From positions 89,973,421 to 90,037,420 of the forward strand of contig JALMGJ010000005.1 in assembly GCA_023362775.1 (NCBI GenBank): DNA of 64,000 bases. The letters are read 5' to 3'. Shown in pieces: positions 10,816-21,849 of the stretch. The DNA comes from Charina bottae. Its lineage: Eukaryota; Chordata; Lepidosauria; Squamata; Charinaidae. The notes under the pieces are model-generated. The model saw nothing but the letters and a program-made list of their open reading frames with translations. It searched no databases and had not been told where the DNA came from. The translations under genes and the position numbers were made by a program. How positions within the stretch are numbered: the stretch's first letter is position 1; each line of letters starts with the position of its first letter.

Positions 10816-11447
10816 AAATTGCTCTTGGCTAGAGGATGTCTTTACCTTTCCTTCACAGGTTATTTCCAACCACAGTAAAGGTTTGTGTGAATGAGGAACA
10901 AGGATGTTGGTTTCAACAATGTCATAGATTTGAACCTAAATTCATTTCTTTCATTTCATGATCGTTGCAATTCTGGACAATGTGTTGTAGCATATTTCTG
11001 TTGAGCAAATTGTGTGGTGGAAGCTGTGCATTAGAAAAAGTAAGAACAGAAATTCTGCCCATATTCCACACTAGCAGGAACTATGTTGAAGAAGCATTTT
11101 TTTCCAATTAAGGTTGTGTGCAAGCTTCTACTAAATAGAAGGCTATTTAGGAACTTACTTCTCATTGTTATGACTAATGCTGTTCCAGAAATCCATTCCA
11201 TAGGACAGTTTCTCAAACAGAAGGTGCTTCCTCTGTGCCAAGTGCATGAAGAAATGTACTCCTTCAATATTACAAAACAAATACGAATATTTTCTTATGT
11301 GTTTTATAAAATCCTTCATTCATCAAAAGGATCTCAAAAAGTAATATAATGTTGCTGGAAAGAGGCTATCCTTTCTCAGCTAGTAGGACTCCTGTGTGAT
11401 AACCCCTAGTGTCAGAATTCCCAACAAAGTAAACCTTCAGGCAATTA
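10816..11447. other. No recognisable feature
   Basis: Two overlapping opposite-strand frames under 90 codons occur here; neither shows a domain. Confidence 0.5.
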
Positions 11448-11455
11448 CTCTAAAG

Positions 11456-11643
11456 CAGGGCTTTCCAAAGTGCTGCCGCTGGCGACACGGTAGTGCGCGC
11501 GCGCACGGCGACGGCGCAGGGGGGCGTGCGGCGGCGCACGCGTGCATGGTGGCAGCGCGGGGGGGCGTGCGGCGGCGCGCCGCTGCTTCTGGGTGGTGTG
11601 GCGACACACTTTTGTGTCGCGACACACAGTTTGGAAAGCTCTG
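11456..11643. mobile_element. hAT MITE (CAGGGCTTTCCAAA ends)
   Basis: Terminal inverted repeats CAGGGCTTTCCAAA and TTTGGAAAGCTCTG are flanked by a perfect 8-bp duplication CTCTAAAG (11448-11455 and 11644-11651). The interior is CpG-rich, with a GCGCGCGC run and GTGTCGC words facing each other near the right end. A 183-codon frame across it is an artefact of the GC-rich core. A sister copy is at 27379-27649. Confidence 0.93.
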
Positions 11644-11651
11644 CTCTAAAG

Positions 11652-13340
11652 GATCCATTTATTCAGGATTAGTACACTTCAGGGCAGCAGAAGCCTCGAA
11701 TAACGGTTTTCATGCCAAGCAAAGCCTTATCAAAGCAATGGCAAAAAAAACCACCCATAAAAGCCCAGGCATAACAGACCAATTCCCACTCCAAGAATCC
11801 CCCCTCCCTACAGAATGTCCCTCAGGGAGCAGGCGGTTATCATCTCTCTCCACGCAATGCAGAAGGCGAAGTCTCGGAAGCCAAATAGAGCAGACCAGCA
11901 ACCTACACGTGTATAAAAGGCAAAAGCAGACCAATATGTTAGGCTGACATCCTCTAAGTTGGAAATGGGGAGATGGTACCGTAGAATGCCTGTCCCAGGA
12001 TCTATTGAATAGAAAATGGCCTGTCCTGAATTTTTGCATTGTGTTCTGTTTTGTAACCCTAATGCAACAGACTAGCATTCTAACAGCTAGGCTTAAAGCA
12101 GGGTTAAGTCATGTTTTAGTAAATCATGCTAAAAGAAGAAGATGGAATAACTCTTTATCTGTATGGGGCTACCGAAGGAAGGGAAGAAATCTACCCAAAC
12201 CTTGTTGTTCTTCGCTTTTAGCTTAAGGGAAGGCTGTTGCTATACACTTCGCTTTCTGAAGTGAAGGACAAAATGAACCCTATTCCCATTTCATGGAGAA
12301 AAGCCAAGGGACTGGCAGTTAACGCGTATTTCAAAGCTAGTAACAGAGTGGCTGGATTGGCACAGAACTAGCCAAATTTTTCAGGGGAAGAACTAGGACT
12401 TACCCTGTTTTAAGTGTGTTGGGCAAGTCTATCCAATCTGTAGCTTTTGTGGAGTAAGAGAATGCCTCAGGCCAGTAATTTGCAATGTTATAAGAGATAG
12501 CAAACGAAAATGCTATGATATAAAAATGCCTGTTTCCTGTGAGTTTCTAACCAAGGAGAGGGAGAAAGATGTGGATTTTTTTCCTGCCCCATGTGCCAAA
12601 TAATCTGTTTTTTCACCGTGGTTTCTCAGGAAGGAAAGTCTCCTTGGTTAGCCTTGTGGGGCAGACCCAGCTCCATCCTTCCTTGGTGGGGATTCGAAGG
12701 AGCCTATTCCTGGAAGGAAACGGACGACATTATATGTGATGCCATCAAATATAAAAAATGGCCACGCAATTGCTCCCTTTGATTTCATGCTGTTTTCACC
12801 GTGAGGCAGAGTTGTCAGGCAACATTAACTCTGAACTTAATTGAATGCTATCAACTTCATGCCATTCCACTGGAGAGAGCAATGCTCCAAACTTAAATTA
12901 CACTCGGAAATAAGCCATCCTTCTTTTCAACACTCGGGAGGAAATCAATGGATAGTCAGTAAAAGAGTGGATGCCTTGTGTAGGGTTGCCAGGGGGTGCC
13001 AAAGAGACCCAGAAACCCAGATGCTTCTTGCCTTCTAGTAATCGTCCAGATGTTGGCAGTCCAGATCCAGCAGGGCCAGCTTCACATTGTTTCTCTTTCT
13101 ATTGTTCTTTTTTTGGAAACGCTACTTTAGGGCTAGCAAGAATTTTGTTCTGTTTCCCACCCAAGTCTATTCAATTTCAGTTTATTAACACCATTAGCCA
13201 TAGGTGGTTTGCCATTTTTTTCATCTCCCTCTGCTAGCGCCACTGGCAAGGGCTTCTACTATTAGTTCAAATTCAGGGTCAATATATAAATGGAAGTTCT
13301 GTATAAATGTATAATGCAGTTCTGTGTGTCCTTGAAATTT
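11652..13340. other. No recognisable feature
   Basis: About 1.7 kb with no element words I can place. Several sub-100-codon frames on both strands have no motif. Confidence 0.5.
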
Positions 13341-13341
13341 A

Positions 13342-13845
13342 CCATAAGTGATAAATGTTTGTTTGTTTTATATTCTGCCTTTATTTCTGTCAGCCTTCCT
13401 AGGTAGACCAGACAGGAAACATGACCAGATGAGCTGATTCTACTTTATTGTAAGGCTACGTTAAGAGAATCTTTCAAGTCTGAAGGTACAGATCTCCTGC
13501 CATCTCCTTTACAGCCGGAGAATCTTGGGAGGGTCCCTTCTGAGCCTCTTGCCCCTCCCACTATCCAGCTGCAGGCTATGCCCTCTCTTATCTGACTATT
13601 CTTTAAGCAGCATTTCTTTGCCCATCTCCCAAGGTCTTTCCTGCATACCATTACCATTTCATACCACTCAAGGTGGTGGACATAATGCTCCTTCCTCCTA
13701 TTTTCCCCATGACAACAACAACAACATGTAGTAGGTTGGGCTAAGAGAGAGTTGCCCATCCAAAGTTTCCAGCCAGCTTCCCTGCCTAAAGGAGGAATAG
13801 AATTCAAGGTCTTCCAGCACTTTAACACTACACCAAATTGGTTCA
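13342..13845 (-). repeat. Type B SINE split by a solo LTR
   Basis: On the minus strand the SINE head (CCAATTTGGTGTAGTG) begins at about 13845 and the body (CTGGCTGG, then CATGGGGAAAATAGGAGGAA) runs down to 13661. The 3' tail (GAAATAAAGGCAGAATATAA) resumes at 13387 and fades near 13342. Everything between is the LTR. The same tail type ends the SINE at 20.1 kb. Confidence 0.75.
13388..13655 (-). mobile_element. Solo LTR, 268 bp, copy 1
   Basis: It aligns by eye over its length with the LTR at 63253-63734 once the hAT in that copy is removed. The left end is TGTCAGCC; the other end is GGTAATGG on the minus strand (TG changed to GG). A 5-bp duplication ATTTC flanks it (13383-13387 and 13656-13660). 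An AATAAAGTA polyadenylation-like word lies in the 3' third. Family (ERV versus other LTR class) cannot be set without internal sequence. Confidence 0.8.
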
Positions 13846-14680
13846 ATATGAATATAATAATAGAAAGTACATAAACCTATAAATGTTCTCCTTGTGAAAA
13901 GTGGACTCCCCCCCCCCCCCCCATTTCATTGGAGTCTGGGTACTTTGATAAATTTTCCTGGTAGTGCACTCTTCTGATTGAGTCCTGTTACACACACTGC
14001 TCCCAGGTTCGGCTTATGGTCACTCACTCACACACACACAGATTGTTGAGGCATGCGGATCTTGTCAGCCCCCCTTGCTTTCTACCAGGGTTTTCCAGAG
14101 AGGTGCGGCTTGAGCAGGCAAGACACACAGCCCTGGTCAACAGCCGGGAAATAATTAGAGACACACACAGATAACTTCCAACCGAACACTGAGGCACAAC
14201 AGGTTCTTTGTAATACACGGAGACCCAGTGAATTTAAAGTAACAGCAAAACTTTACTGGGTGCAAGGTACATTTGCTCTTTCTCAAACGCACGCACACAC
14301 ACTCATCCACACTTACCCACGTCCTTCCAGCTAGGCTGCCAGGCACTAGCCAGAGGGATGGAAGCTGCCAAGTCTGGATCCAAGGACGACTCAAGGAGTG
14401 GGCGAGCTTTGGGACCCCTTTTATCCCCAAAAATTCCTGCTTCGTTGATTCACAAGACTGGCAGCTACTCTTGCCTTGTTAATTTACAAGTCTGGTAGCT
14501 GTTGCTGGAATTGTGTGTGTGTGTGGGGGGGGGGGGATTCCCATGTGCTCAGGTCGTCTTCCTCTGTCTGGTTCAAGTGACATTTTTCCTTTGTTTCCTT
14601 AACGACTTGCTTCCTTCTTATCTACCTCCCGGAGAAGGGATCTTATAGACAAGATTCCTGGCTTTGGTCCTCTCTTGCTT
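13846..14680. other. Unclassified sequence with homopolymer tracts
   Basis: Contains a C13-14 run at 13909-13922 and a TG run joined to a G12-13 run at about 14512-14536. CA-rich patches sit near 14030, 14160 and 14290. Moderately GC-rich text at 14040-14420 could be an old LTR or LINE, but nothing decides it. Confidence 0.4.
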
Positions 14681-14689
14681 ACTGCTTGC

Positions 14690-15065
14690 TTCATCCTTAA
14701 GTTATGGCAGCTTCAGCCTAGTCTCACAGTCCATCCCAGTTGCTGCTGAACACCCTCGTTTTCTCTCTCCTTCCACATTTCCCAGCGTTGTAGACATTTC
14801 CAAAGAGCTAGATCTTCGTGCAATATGTCCAAAATATGATCATTTGAGTCTGATCATTTGTGCCTCGAGTGAGAATTCGGGGCTGATTTGTTTGATGATC
14901 CATTGGTTCATTTTCTTGGCTATTCACGGTATTCTCAGCAGTCTTCTCCAACACCAAAAGTGTCAATATTCTTTCTATCTTGCTTCTTTAGAGTCCAACT
15001 TTTGCTTCCATAGAGCGTCACATGGAAAACCCTGTTGCCTACATGATTCTGATCTTTGTAGTTAT
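14690..15065 (-). mobile_element. BovB (RTE) LINE remnant
   Basis: Minus-strand match by eye to the RT connection region of the BovB at 42.8-43.9 kb. For example, 14991-15045 carries the complement of the CTCTATGGAAGCAAAAGTT type word, and 14890-14960 the block before it. It has many stops and indels, so it is old. The tRNA SINE and L2 piece start about 80 bp further right. Confidence 0.65.
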
Positions 15066-15084
15066 AGTCACATCCTAGCATCTG

Positions 15085-15995
15085 AATTTATTTTATTTAT
15101 TGTATTTTTCCACTGCCCATCTCGAAAACGACTCTGGGTGGCTTAAGTAAAGGTAAAGGTTTCCCCCGCACAGTTGTGCAGTCGTGTCTGACTCTAGGGG
15201 CTGGTGCTCACCTCTGTTTGTTAGCCTAAGAGCCAGCGTTGTCCGAAGACGCTTCCCCGGTCATGTGGCCGGCATGATGCGTGTGGAACACTGTTACCTT
15301 CCCACCGAAGTGGTAACTATTCATCTACTTGCATTTGCATGCTTTCAAATTGCTAGGTTGGCAAGAGCTGGGGCGAGTGCAGGAGCTCACTCGGCACGCA
15401 GGGCTAAGGATTTGAACCTCCGAACTTGCGATCTTCCGATCGACAAGCCTGGCGTCTTAACCACTGAGCCATCGCACCCCTTGTTTGTAACCCTGGGTGG
15501 CTTACAAACAAGTTAAAACAGTAAGAGTTAAATATCAATTTAAAAGTTACATTATAAAAATATAAATATACAAATATAATAAAAACTCTAAAATATAAAA
15601 TATAAAACTCAAGATGGCGAAATCAGAATCTTGTTAAAATTTCCTGGGGCTGCGTCAGGGCGCCAGCCACCCCCATGACAAACTATCCCCCCTTCCACCC
15701 CAAGCGAGGTGGCACAGCCACGTCTTGAGCCCCTTTCGGAAGGCCAGGAGAGTGGGGGCCTGCCTCACCTCTGGGGGTAACATGTTCCACAGGGCGGGGG
15801 CAACAGCGGAGAAGGCCCTCTTCCTGGGCCCCGCTGGACAATCTCTCATGGACAGGGTCCGTAACATGCCCTCTCTGGCTGACTGGGTGGGGCGGGTCAA
15901 TGTAATGGAGGTGAGGCGGTCCCTCAGGTAACCTGGACCCAAGCCATGTAGGGCTTTAAAGATGATAACCAATATCTTTCCTAGATATTTAATAT
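15085..15995 (-). mobile_element. L2-type LINE 3' fragment split by a type A SINE
   Basis: On the minus strand a frame at 15655-15972 reads FKALHGLGPGYLRDRL, then RKRAFSAVAPALWNMLPPEV and FRKGLKTWLCHLAW. The L2 at 53.3-54.5 kb has the same C-terminal words. The 3' UTR continues to about 15482, is broken by the SINE, and ends at 15085-15145 in the CCACCCAGAGT and A/T-rich tail. It keeps only the last ~110 codons. Confidence 0.88.
15146..15480 (-). repeat. Type A tRNA SINE, copy 2 (in L2 3' UTR)
   Basis: Complete head to CCTTTACC tail. The duplication CTGGGTGGCTTA is at 15134-15145 and 15493-15504. Twelve bases between the SINE head and the right duplication are unexplained and may be a 5' addition. 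Confidence 0.88.
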
Positions 15996-16921
15996 TCTGA
16001 AAGAGATTATAATTCCTGGATTTTACTGCTTGGAGGGGGCAAATTTTAAATAGATATTAATATATTTCTGAGAACAATACAAGTTAAGCTAAGCAGATAG
16101 ATCTGTATTATAGACAACAACAAGATATTCATGTAAGGATGTAATAAGCAGCTTAACATAAGTAACCATATTTAGATGAGTATTAAGAACTCTATTAAAA
16201 TTATTCTAACATCCCAAACAGAAAAATGCAGAGTCTCAAATAGCATCGGACCTCATATCAGTTGAATGTGATGTTTATATACTGAATCTCTCCCAATGTG
16301 TTTTCAATTTAAGCTAAATGACAGCCATTTAAATTGTGTTTATATTTTTAAAAATTATGATTTTTTTTAAATAGTTCAGCCACCTATGAGAAGGATGGGA
16401 TAGAAATTTTAAATATAAATAAATATGCACAACTGAAGATTTGTTTATGGCCTCTCAGGCCACATGTTTCTCACAGACTTTATTTCACTGACATGCTGGG
16501 CAGGGCTTCGATTGCAGCACCATGCTCATCATCTTTCAGATTTTTAATTTTGGCAGCCCTTGTAGTAAAAATATGTTTTCTTCCACCGAGTTTCTTGCCA
16601 GATTTGGAAGGTGTGCACCCATTCCAGAAATGGTAGCCTAGGAATGAATGCTGCATGGCGGCTGAATGGAAGCTTGTGGGAAAAGCCACCATCTTGTGTC
16701 TTGAGGTTTTTTAAGCTCAAGAATGACAGGCTTTGGAAAACAAAAAGCAAATCCACAGCTGTTAACTGATGTCATTAAAAACAAATGTACTTTTGATTCA
16801 CTATAATCTGTGTCTTTAGCCAAGAAATTAAATTGGTTATTCTGGCTGATGAGTTTCCAGAAATTTCCATAGCTCAACGTTGTTCCTTTGTTGGGTGAAT
16901 GGGTACCAACGAACATTTGCC
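15996..16921. other. Mostly unrecognised; possible LINE tail near 16.4 kb
   Basis: Positions 16378-16428 (AGAAGGATGGGATAGAAATT then AATA units) look like a CR1/L2-type 3' tail on the plus strand. The rest, including frames below 93 codons at 16480-16916, shows nothing I can name. Confidence 0.4.
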
Positions 16922-16924
16922 CTT

Positions 16925-17045
16925 AAGTTACCTTTCCCCAATTGGGTGCCATCCAAATATATTGGGCTATAATTCCCAACATCCCGTCACTCATGCTGGC
17001 TGGCAACAATGGGATCTGTAGTCCCACAAATTGGGAAGGGCACAG
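16925..17045. mobile_element. Probable hAT MITE, decayed
   Basis: Facing words CTTTCCCCAATTGGG and CAAATTGGGAAGGG, with ATAATTCCCAACATCC and GGGATCTGTAGTCCC inside, make an imperfect palindrome of about 115 bp. No 8-bp duplication could be read. Confidence 0.5.
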
Positions 17046-17073
17046 AGATATAGCAGAGTGCTTTGAAGATCTT

Positions 17074-17408
17074 GAGGGGCGTGGTGGCTCAGTGGGTGAG
17101 ACGCCAGGCTTGTCGATTGGAAGATCGCAAGTTCGGAGGTTCGAATCCCTAGCCCTGCGTGCAGAGTGAGCTCCTGCACTCGCCCCAGCTCTTGCCAACC
17201 TAGCAATTCGAAAGCATGCAAATGCAAGTAGATTAATAGGTACCACTTCGGTGGGTAGGTAACAGCGTTCCGCGCGCGTCATGCGGCCACATGACCGTGG
17301 AAGCGTCTTTGGACAATGCTGGCTCTTTGGCTAACAAACGGAGATGAGCACCGGCCCCTGGAGTCAGACACGACTGCACAAATGTGCGGGGGGAACCTTT
17401 ACCTTTAC
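17074..17408 (+). repeat. Type A tRNA SINE, copy 3
   Basis: Head GGTGGCTCAGTGGGTGAGA, B box GGTTCGAATCC, tail AGTCAGACACGACT then ACCTTT units. Duplication CTTTGAAGATCTT is at 17061-17073 and 17409-17421. Confidence 0.9.
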
Positions 17409-17421
17409 CTTTGAAGATCTT

Positions 17422-18160
17422 ACTGTTAACTTTTTTCTCCCACTTATTATTAGAATTGCCATGCCAATGAATGCCAATATTTTGCAAATTACTGTTAGGG
17501 TTGCATATCTTGGAAATAACTGTTCTGAACTTGCAGAGAGTCACTACATATATAGCTCCTGGTGTCTCTATTTTGAATCCAACTTGCTGTTTACATGGAA
17601 GCTATGGATTATCTAACTTCATGTGTAATCATCTTTGACAGTGTCCCCCACGATTCCTTCATTTATTAAATAATTGTTCAGCAACTCTGGACTTCACTAA
17701 GCCCTTTGTGTTCTGCACAAACCTCTAAGAGTTGGCTTGCGTACTTGGCTTTGACTGATTTCTGAATGTGTTTGTAATGCTGCTGTTAATGTGAAATTAA
17801 ATATTTCCTGGAAATCACTATTAGGATCTCTCTGGCAGATATTAATGTGGGAGGCTGGACGATAGAAGTATACATCTGGGGGAATGGGATTTATTATATA
17901 TGGAGGGCAGGCATAGCTTTCTAATAATCAATGTTGCTTAAATTTGTCAATTGGGATAACGGGATTACATAAATCAATTTTGGGAGATCAGTCAGAACTT
18001 TGATACTATGACCAGTGGATCACATGAGGAAATAAATAACTGAATTAAATTCCCCCTGACTGGGCTTATCTATACATGCATCTACAGTAGGTAAGACCTA
18101 GACAGTTATACTGTGGCTTTGTCTCTGTGGCTTCTTAATTTGGTGAGTATTTTCTTCATG
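17422..18160. other. No recognisable feature
   Basis: Single-copy-looking AT-rich sequence. Confidence 0.5.
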
Positions 18161-18164
18161 TTTA

Positions 18165-18300
18165 TGTAGGATCTCCCTCCACATTTCATTCCAGTCTGTT
18201 GAGGTTCATTCCTTTCAGTCTGCTGGATTAGTATTTGGATGGGAGACCGCCAGAAATTCTAGGGCTGTAAACTGGAATGGGAAATAATAAAAAATTCAAA
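18165..18300 (+). repeat. 5S-derived SINE fragment
   Basis: Contains GTATTTGGATGGGAGACCGC, the 5S rRNA internal control region sequence, near 18229-18250. A diverged head and the GGGCTGTAAACTGG body start surround it. Confidence 0.6.
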
Positions 18301-19607
18301 CACCCTCTCCAGACCAAACATCCTAAAAGAAGACAGTAGGAATCCGCTTCTTTATTGTTGATGGGAAAACAATACACTCATGTCTATGTAGACATCAGAT
18401 CATGAGGAAGACTTTACTTACCTCACTATCTGATCCTAGTATTGAGAAACATTGTGGGACCAGTGGCTGCTCTTCAAAGCAGTTATCCAGAAAGCATTTG
18501 CATCTTCTCCTCTCTTGCTTTATATGTGTTATGTCGAAATCTTCAGGCAACTGAAATCTCAAATATATTGAAGATTTCACACTAGCAGTTTGGAACATAA
18601 TCCAGCAATTGCTGTGGTGATAAATCCCTAATGCAGACAGGCTTAATTTTGCAAAGGCTGGCTGAACCTTTAAACTTCTAGTGAAGATACGCTTATTGAG
18701 AAGAAAGCCGATTCTTTCATTACTTTACATCATTTTAATTAAGAGCCAATTAAACATTAATTAGCAGTTTCCTTTGGAGAGAACATCTTCTCTCCTTTCA
18801 AACAAGCTAAAAAATTAAAGCAAAGGTTCCCTCAATTCAAGCTTGATTCTGGGGTTTCAATGGGTCCACATCCCGGGACATCCCAAGAAGTTTTAAAAAG
18901 CCAAAATGTGTCAAAATGGCAGCTGCAACCATGGGGTTGAAGGCCCTGCCCTTCTTTTAGTGCATATTATGCAGATATCTCTGTTTCTTGGCCACAATGT
19001 GGAATTTCTATAGGACTATATATATCCTTATATTGTGTTTCCCCTCTTTCAAAATTGCTTTTCAGAAATCTGTGCTTTTTGGTTTGCTTTCTAAAACAGT
19101 GGTCAGTTTGGCATGTTGGCAGAGAAACTATTTTTACACTTGTGTCTCAAAAGAAAACTTTGGGGGCCTAGGCAGATGTGGTTGTGGGGGGACCCCAGAC
19201 TAACATCTGTGAGCTTCAGGTGCTGCAGTTTAGTGCTTGTCTTCAATAATGAACCAGCCAGTTGCTCCTGGGAAGTCATAAAGCTGAGCAAGATGGTGAC
19301 AGCTGTCTCAGTGGCTTGCTCTCAACAGCTGGTAGTCAAAGGAATATTAGCTCATGAATAAAGTTACATTGAGCTGTCATGGATTATAACCATTTCCTCT
19401 CTTCGTTTGTCAAATCCTTTTTTAAGGTTGGCTGAGCCAGAAGCCGTAATAGCCTCTTGAAATCAGTTCCATATGTAAAAGATGGCTGCGTCCAGTGGGA
19501 TCTTTTTCCTCATTAGCCCAGAAATGATTGCCGATGATCATGATTGTCACCCTAAATGTTGGATAGTATGAGAGCAAAAGGTATTCAGTTTGTATTCAGA
19601 GTATTCA
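18301..19607. other. No recognisable feature
   Basis: About 1.3 kb. The frames at 18395-18598 and 18988-19361 have no motif and overlap on both strands. Confidence 0.5.
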
Positions 19608-20108
19608 GAGAGCCAGTTTGGTTTAGTGGTTAAGGTGCTGGGCTAGAAACTTGGAGTCTGTGAGTTCTCTCAGCCCTAGGAAGGAGCCAATGGCAAACCA
19701 GGAGACTGAGAGTTCTAGTCCCGCCTTAGGCGTGAAAGCTGGCTGGGTGACCTTGGGCCAGTCCCTGTCTCTCAGCCTAGGAAGGAGCCAATGGCAAACC
19801 AGGAGACTGTGAGTTCTAGTCCTGCCTTAGGCGTGAAAGCTGGATGGGTGACCTTGGGCCAGTCCCTGTCTCAGCCCTAGGAAGGAGCCAATGGCAAACC
19901 AGGAGACTGAGAGTTCTAGTCCCGCCTTAGGTACGAAAGCCAGCTGGGTGACCTTGGGCCAGTCACTCTCTCTCAGCCCAGCTCACCTCACAGGGTGGTG
20001 GTTGTGGGGAAAATAGAAAATAGGAGGAGGAAGGAGTATTTGGTATGTTTGCCTCCTTGAGTTATTTATAAAAATAATAAAGGTGGGAGAGAAAATAAAT
20101 AAATAAAT
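19608..20108 (+). repeat. Type B SINE with internal triplication
   Basis: Head AGCCAGTTTGGTTTAGTGG at 19611. The tail TCACCTCACAGGGTGGTGG leads to (AATA)n near 20108. The middle is expanded into three ~100-bp tandem units (19669-19770, 19771-19870, 19871-19970). Each holds GGAAGGAGCCAATGGCAAAC, a B-box-like GAGTTCTAGTCC and the GACCTTGGGCCAGTC body word. Confidence 0.9.
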
Positions 20109-20109
20109 T

Positions 20110-20479
20110 CATATGTAGGTATTCATTGAGCCTCTGTGGTGGGGAGGGCTGAACAACTTTCCTCACTGGAAAGCAGCATGAGCTAGTTTTGCATGGAGAA
20201 CTTAAGAAGCTAGGACACTGTGTCTTCTCCCCAGCAGAGAGCTTTATTGAGAGCACTATTTAATTTAATTTGGAAACTGCCCTTTCTGCATCTTTGAAAT
20301 TATGCCATCACTCAACGTTTTTTATGATATCCACTGCATTGGCTATTTTTTCTTTAACCTAACTTTCACGTTGAAGGAAAGTTCTGTAAGCCTTTTATCT
20401 TGGTTGCTCCTAATAAAAATACAAACTTGTATCTCAACAACAACAAATCTAATTGGTTTCCCTTGTCTTCTTCAAATTT
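20110..20479. other. No recognisable feature
   Basis: Nothing seen beyond short A/T-rich text before the next hAT. Confidence 0.5.
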
Positions 20480-20487
20480 CCTGAGGA

Positions 20488-20931
20488 CAAGGGTCGGAAA
20501 TGGCGGCTCGCGAGCCAGATCTGGCTCTTTGGCCCCTTGACTCTGGATCTCTCTCTCTCTCTGCCGCCCGACATCTGGAAAGCCGGTCTTGGGAAGCAGC
20601 AGGCTTCAGCCCGCCTCTCTGCTCTCCTTTGGCGCGCGCTGATTGGTGGAGGCTCAGAAGGAAGGACGCCTCCACCAATCAGCGTCTCTGTTTCTTCTCC
20701 AGGAGAAGAACCCTGGAGAAGAAACAGAGACGCTGATTGGTGGAGGCGTTCTTCCTTCTGAGCTTCCACCAATCAGCGTCTCTGTTTCTTCTCCAGGAAA
20801 CCCCGCAAACCCTGCCCCCTTTCACCCGATTGGCCCCCGCCCGCAAACCCCGCCCCCTGGCTCTCGAGCATTTCAAAATGTGCACAAGCATGTCAAAATG
20901 GCTCCCGGCATAAAAAGTTTGCCGACCCCTG
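20488..20931. mobile_element. hAT element (CA-GGGTCGG ends), copy 2
   Basis: Ends CAAGGGTCGG and TTTGCCGACCCCTG. The 8-bp duplication has one mismatch (CCTGAGGA 20480-20487; CCTTAGGA 20932-20939). The left arm shares GGCTCGCGAGCCA with the copy at 4943. The centre has long imperfect inverted repeats built from GATTGGTGGAGGC and GAGAAGAAACAGAGACGC. The right arm has CGATTGGCCCCCGCCCGCA then CCCCGCCCCC. Overlapping frames on both strands arise from the inverted repeats and are not genes. Confidence 0.92.
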
Positions 20932-20939
20932 CCTTAGGA

Positions 20940-21404
20940 TCCTAGAATGCAAGGGTTGGAAGGGACTTCGAGATGTGCCTCAGGACAATTCTGATTGCCT
21001 GATTGGCATTGATAAATGGAGGTGGGAATATGTTGTATGTATGCGAACTAGACATTTTCTCATATTGTAATCCTACCAGGCACACTGGTTCCCATATTCC
21101 TTGTCTCGATTTCTCCCACTAGAAATAGGAAGGAAATAGGAAATTCTAGGACAGGTAATTCTCAAGAAAAACATGTCACACAAGATAAAGGATCGATCAC
21201 TTTCAAATGAGGACTCTATTAAACACTTAAAACTGTTTTACCCATTGTCTTGGTGTGAAACTAATATTTTGAATGTGAAACAGTTTTGGAAGTGCCTGAA
21301 AAGAGAGCAGCTTGTTCTGAGCTTGCAATACTAACAAAACGCTCAAAAAACTTTGAGAGGTTTTGTGTTTGAAATGATTTGGAACAAAATGTTTGCACAA
21401 TCCT
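20940..21404. other. No recognisable feature
   Basis: Single-copy-looking; one 74-codon frame without motif. Confidence 0.5.
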
Positions 21405-21605
21405 ACTTTCAATCCTGCCTTGTATCCTGGTGACTTCATGGAGATGTCCATGTAGTGTTCTTGGCTACAATACAGAATGGGTTTTCCATTGCCTTCTTCC
21501 AGGATATTCTAACCCCAGTCTATATTCCTAGAAATTGTTGGTGGTTTCCCATTCAAGTATTAACTAGGTTTGACTCTGCTTAGCTCTCTTGAAATCAGCC
21601 CACGT
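21405..21605 (-). repeat. 5S-derived SINE
   Basis: Minus-strand body (GACTTCATGGAGATGTCCAT at 21431 on plus) followed rightward by the complement of the 5S promoter region (TTTCCCATTCAAGTATTAAC) and 5S head (CTCTGCTTAGCTCTCTTGA). Confidence 0.75.
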
Positions 21606-21849
21606 CTCTCCCTCTCCCTCCCTCTCAAGCTAGAAGTTCTACCTTAATTCCACAAGCATGTGTCTTCTCTTCCCAAGAAAAAAATAGGGTCAGCCCTTCT
21701 TGGTTCACACTATTGCGTGAGCTGCTCCTGTACTATCAAAGTATCAGGACAATGTGTCCAAGCACACAAAGAGGAAATGAGTTTGTTTATGGAGATAAGC
21801 TTCTATAAACATCCTTAACTCAAACTCCCATTTTCATAATATTAATTAG

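Noticed and set aside
11396..11947. 183-codon plus frame
   Set aside because: Runs through a hAT MITE and plain flanks; the opposite strand is open too. No motif.
17074..17150. tRNA gene
   Set aside because: A and B boxes are present, but the sequence continues into the SINE body and tail with a short target duplication; same for the other type A and B heads.
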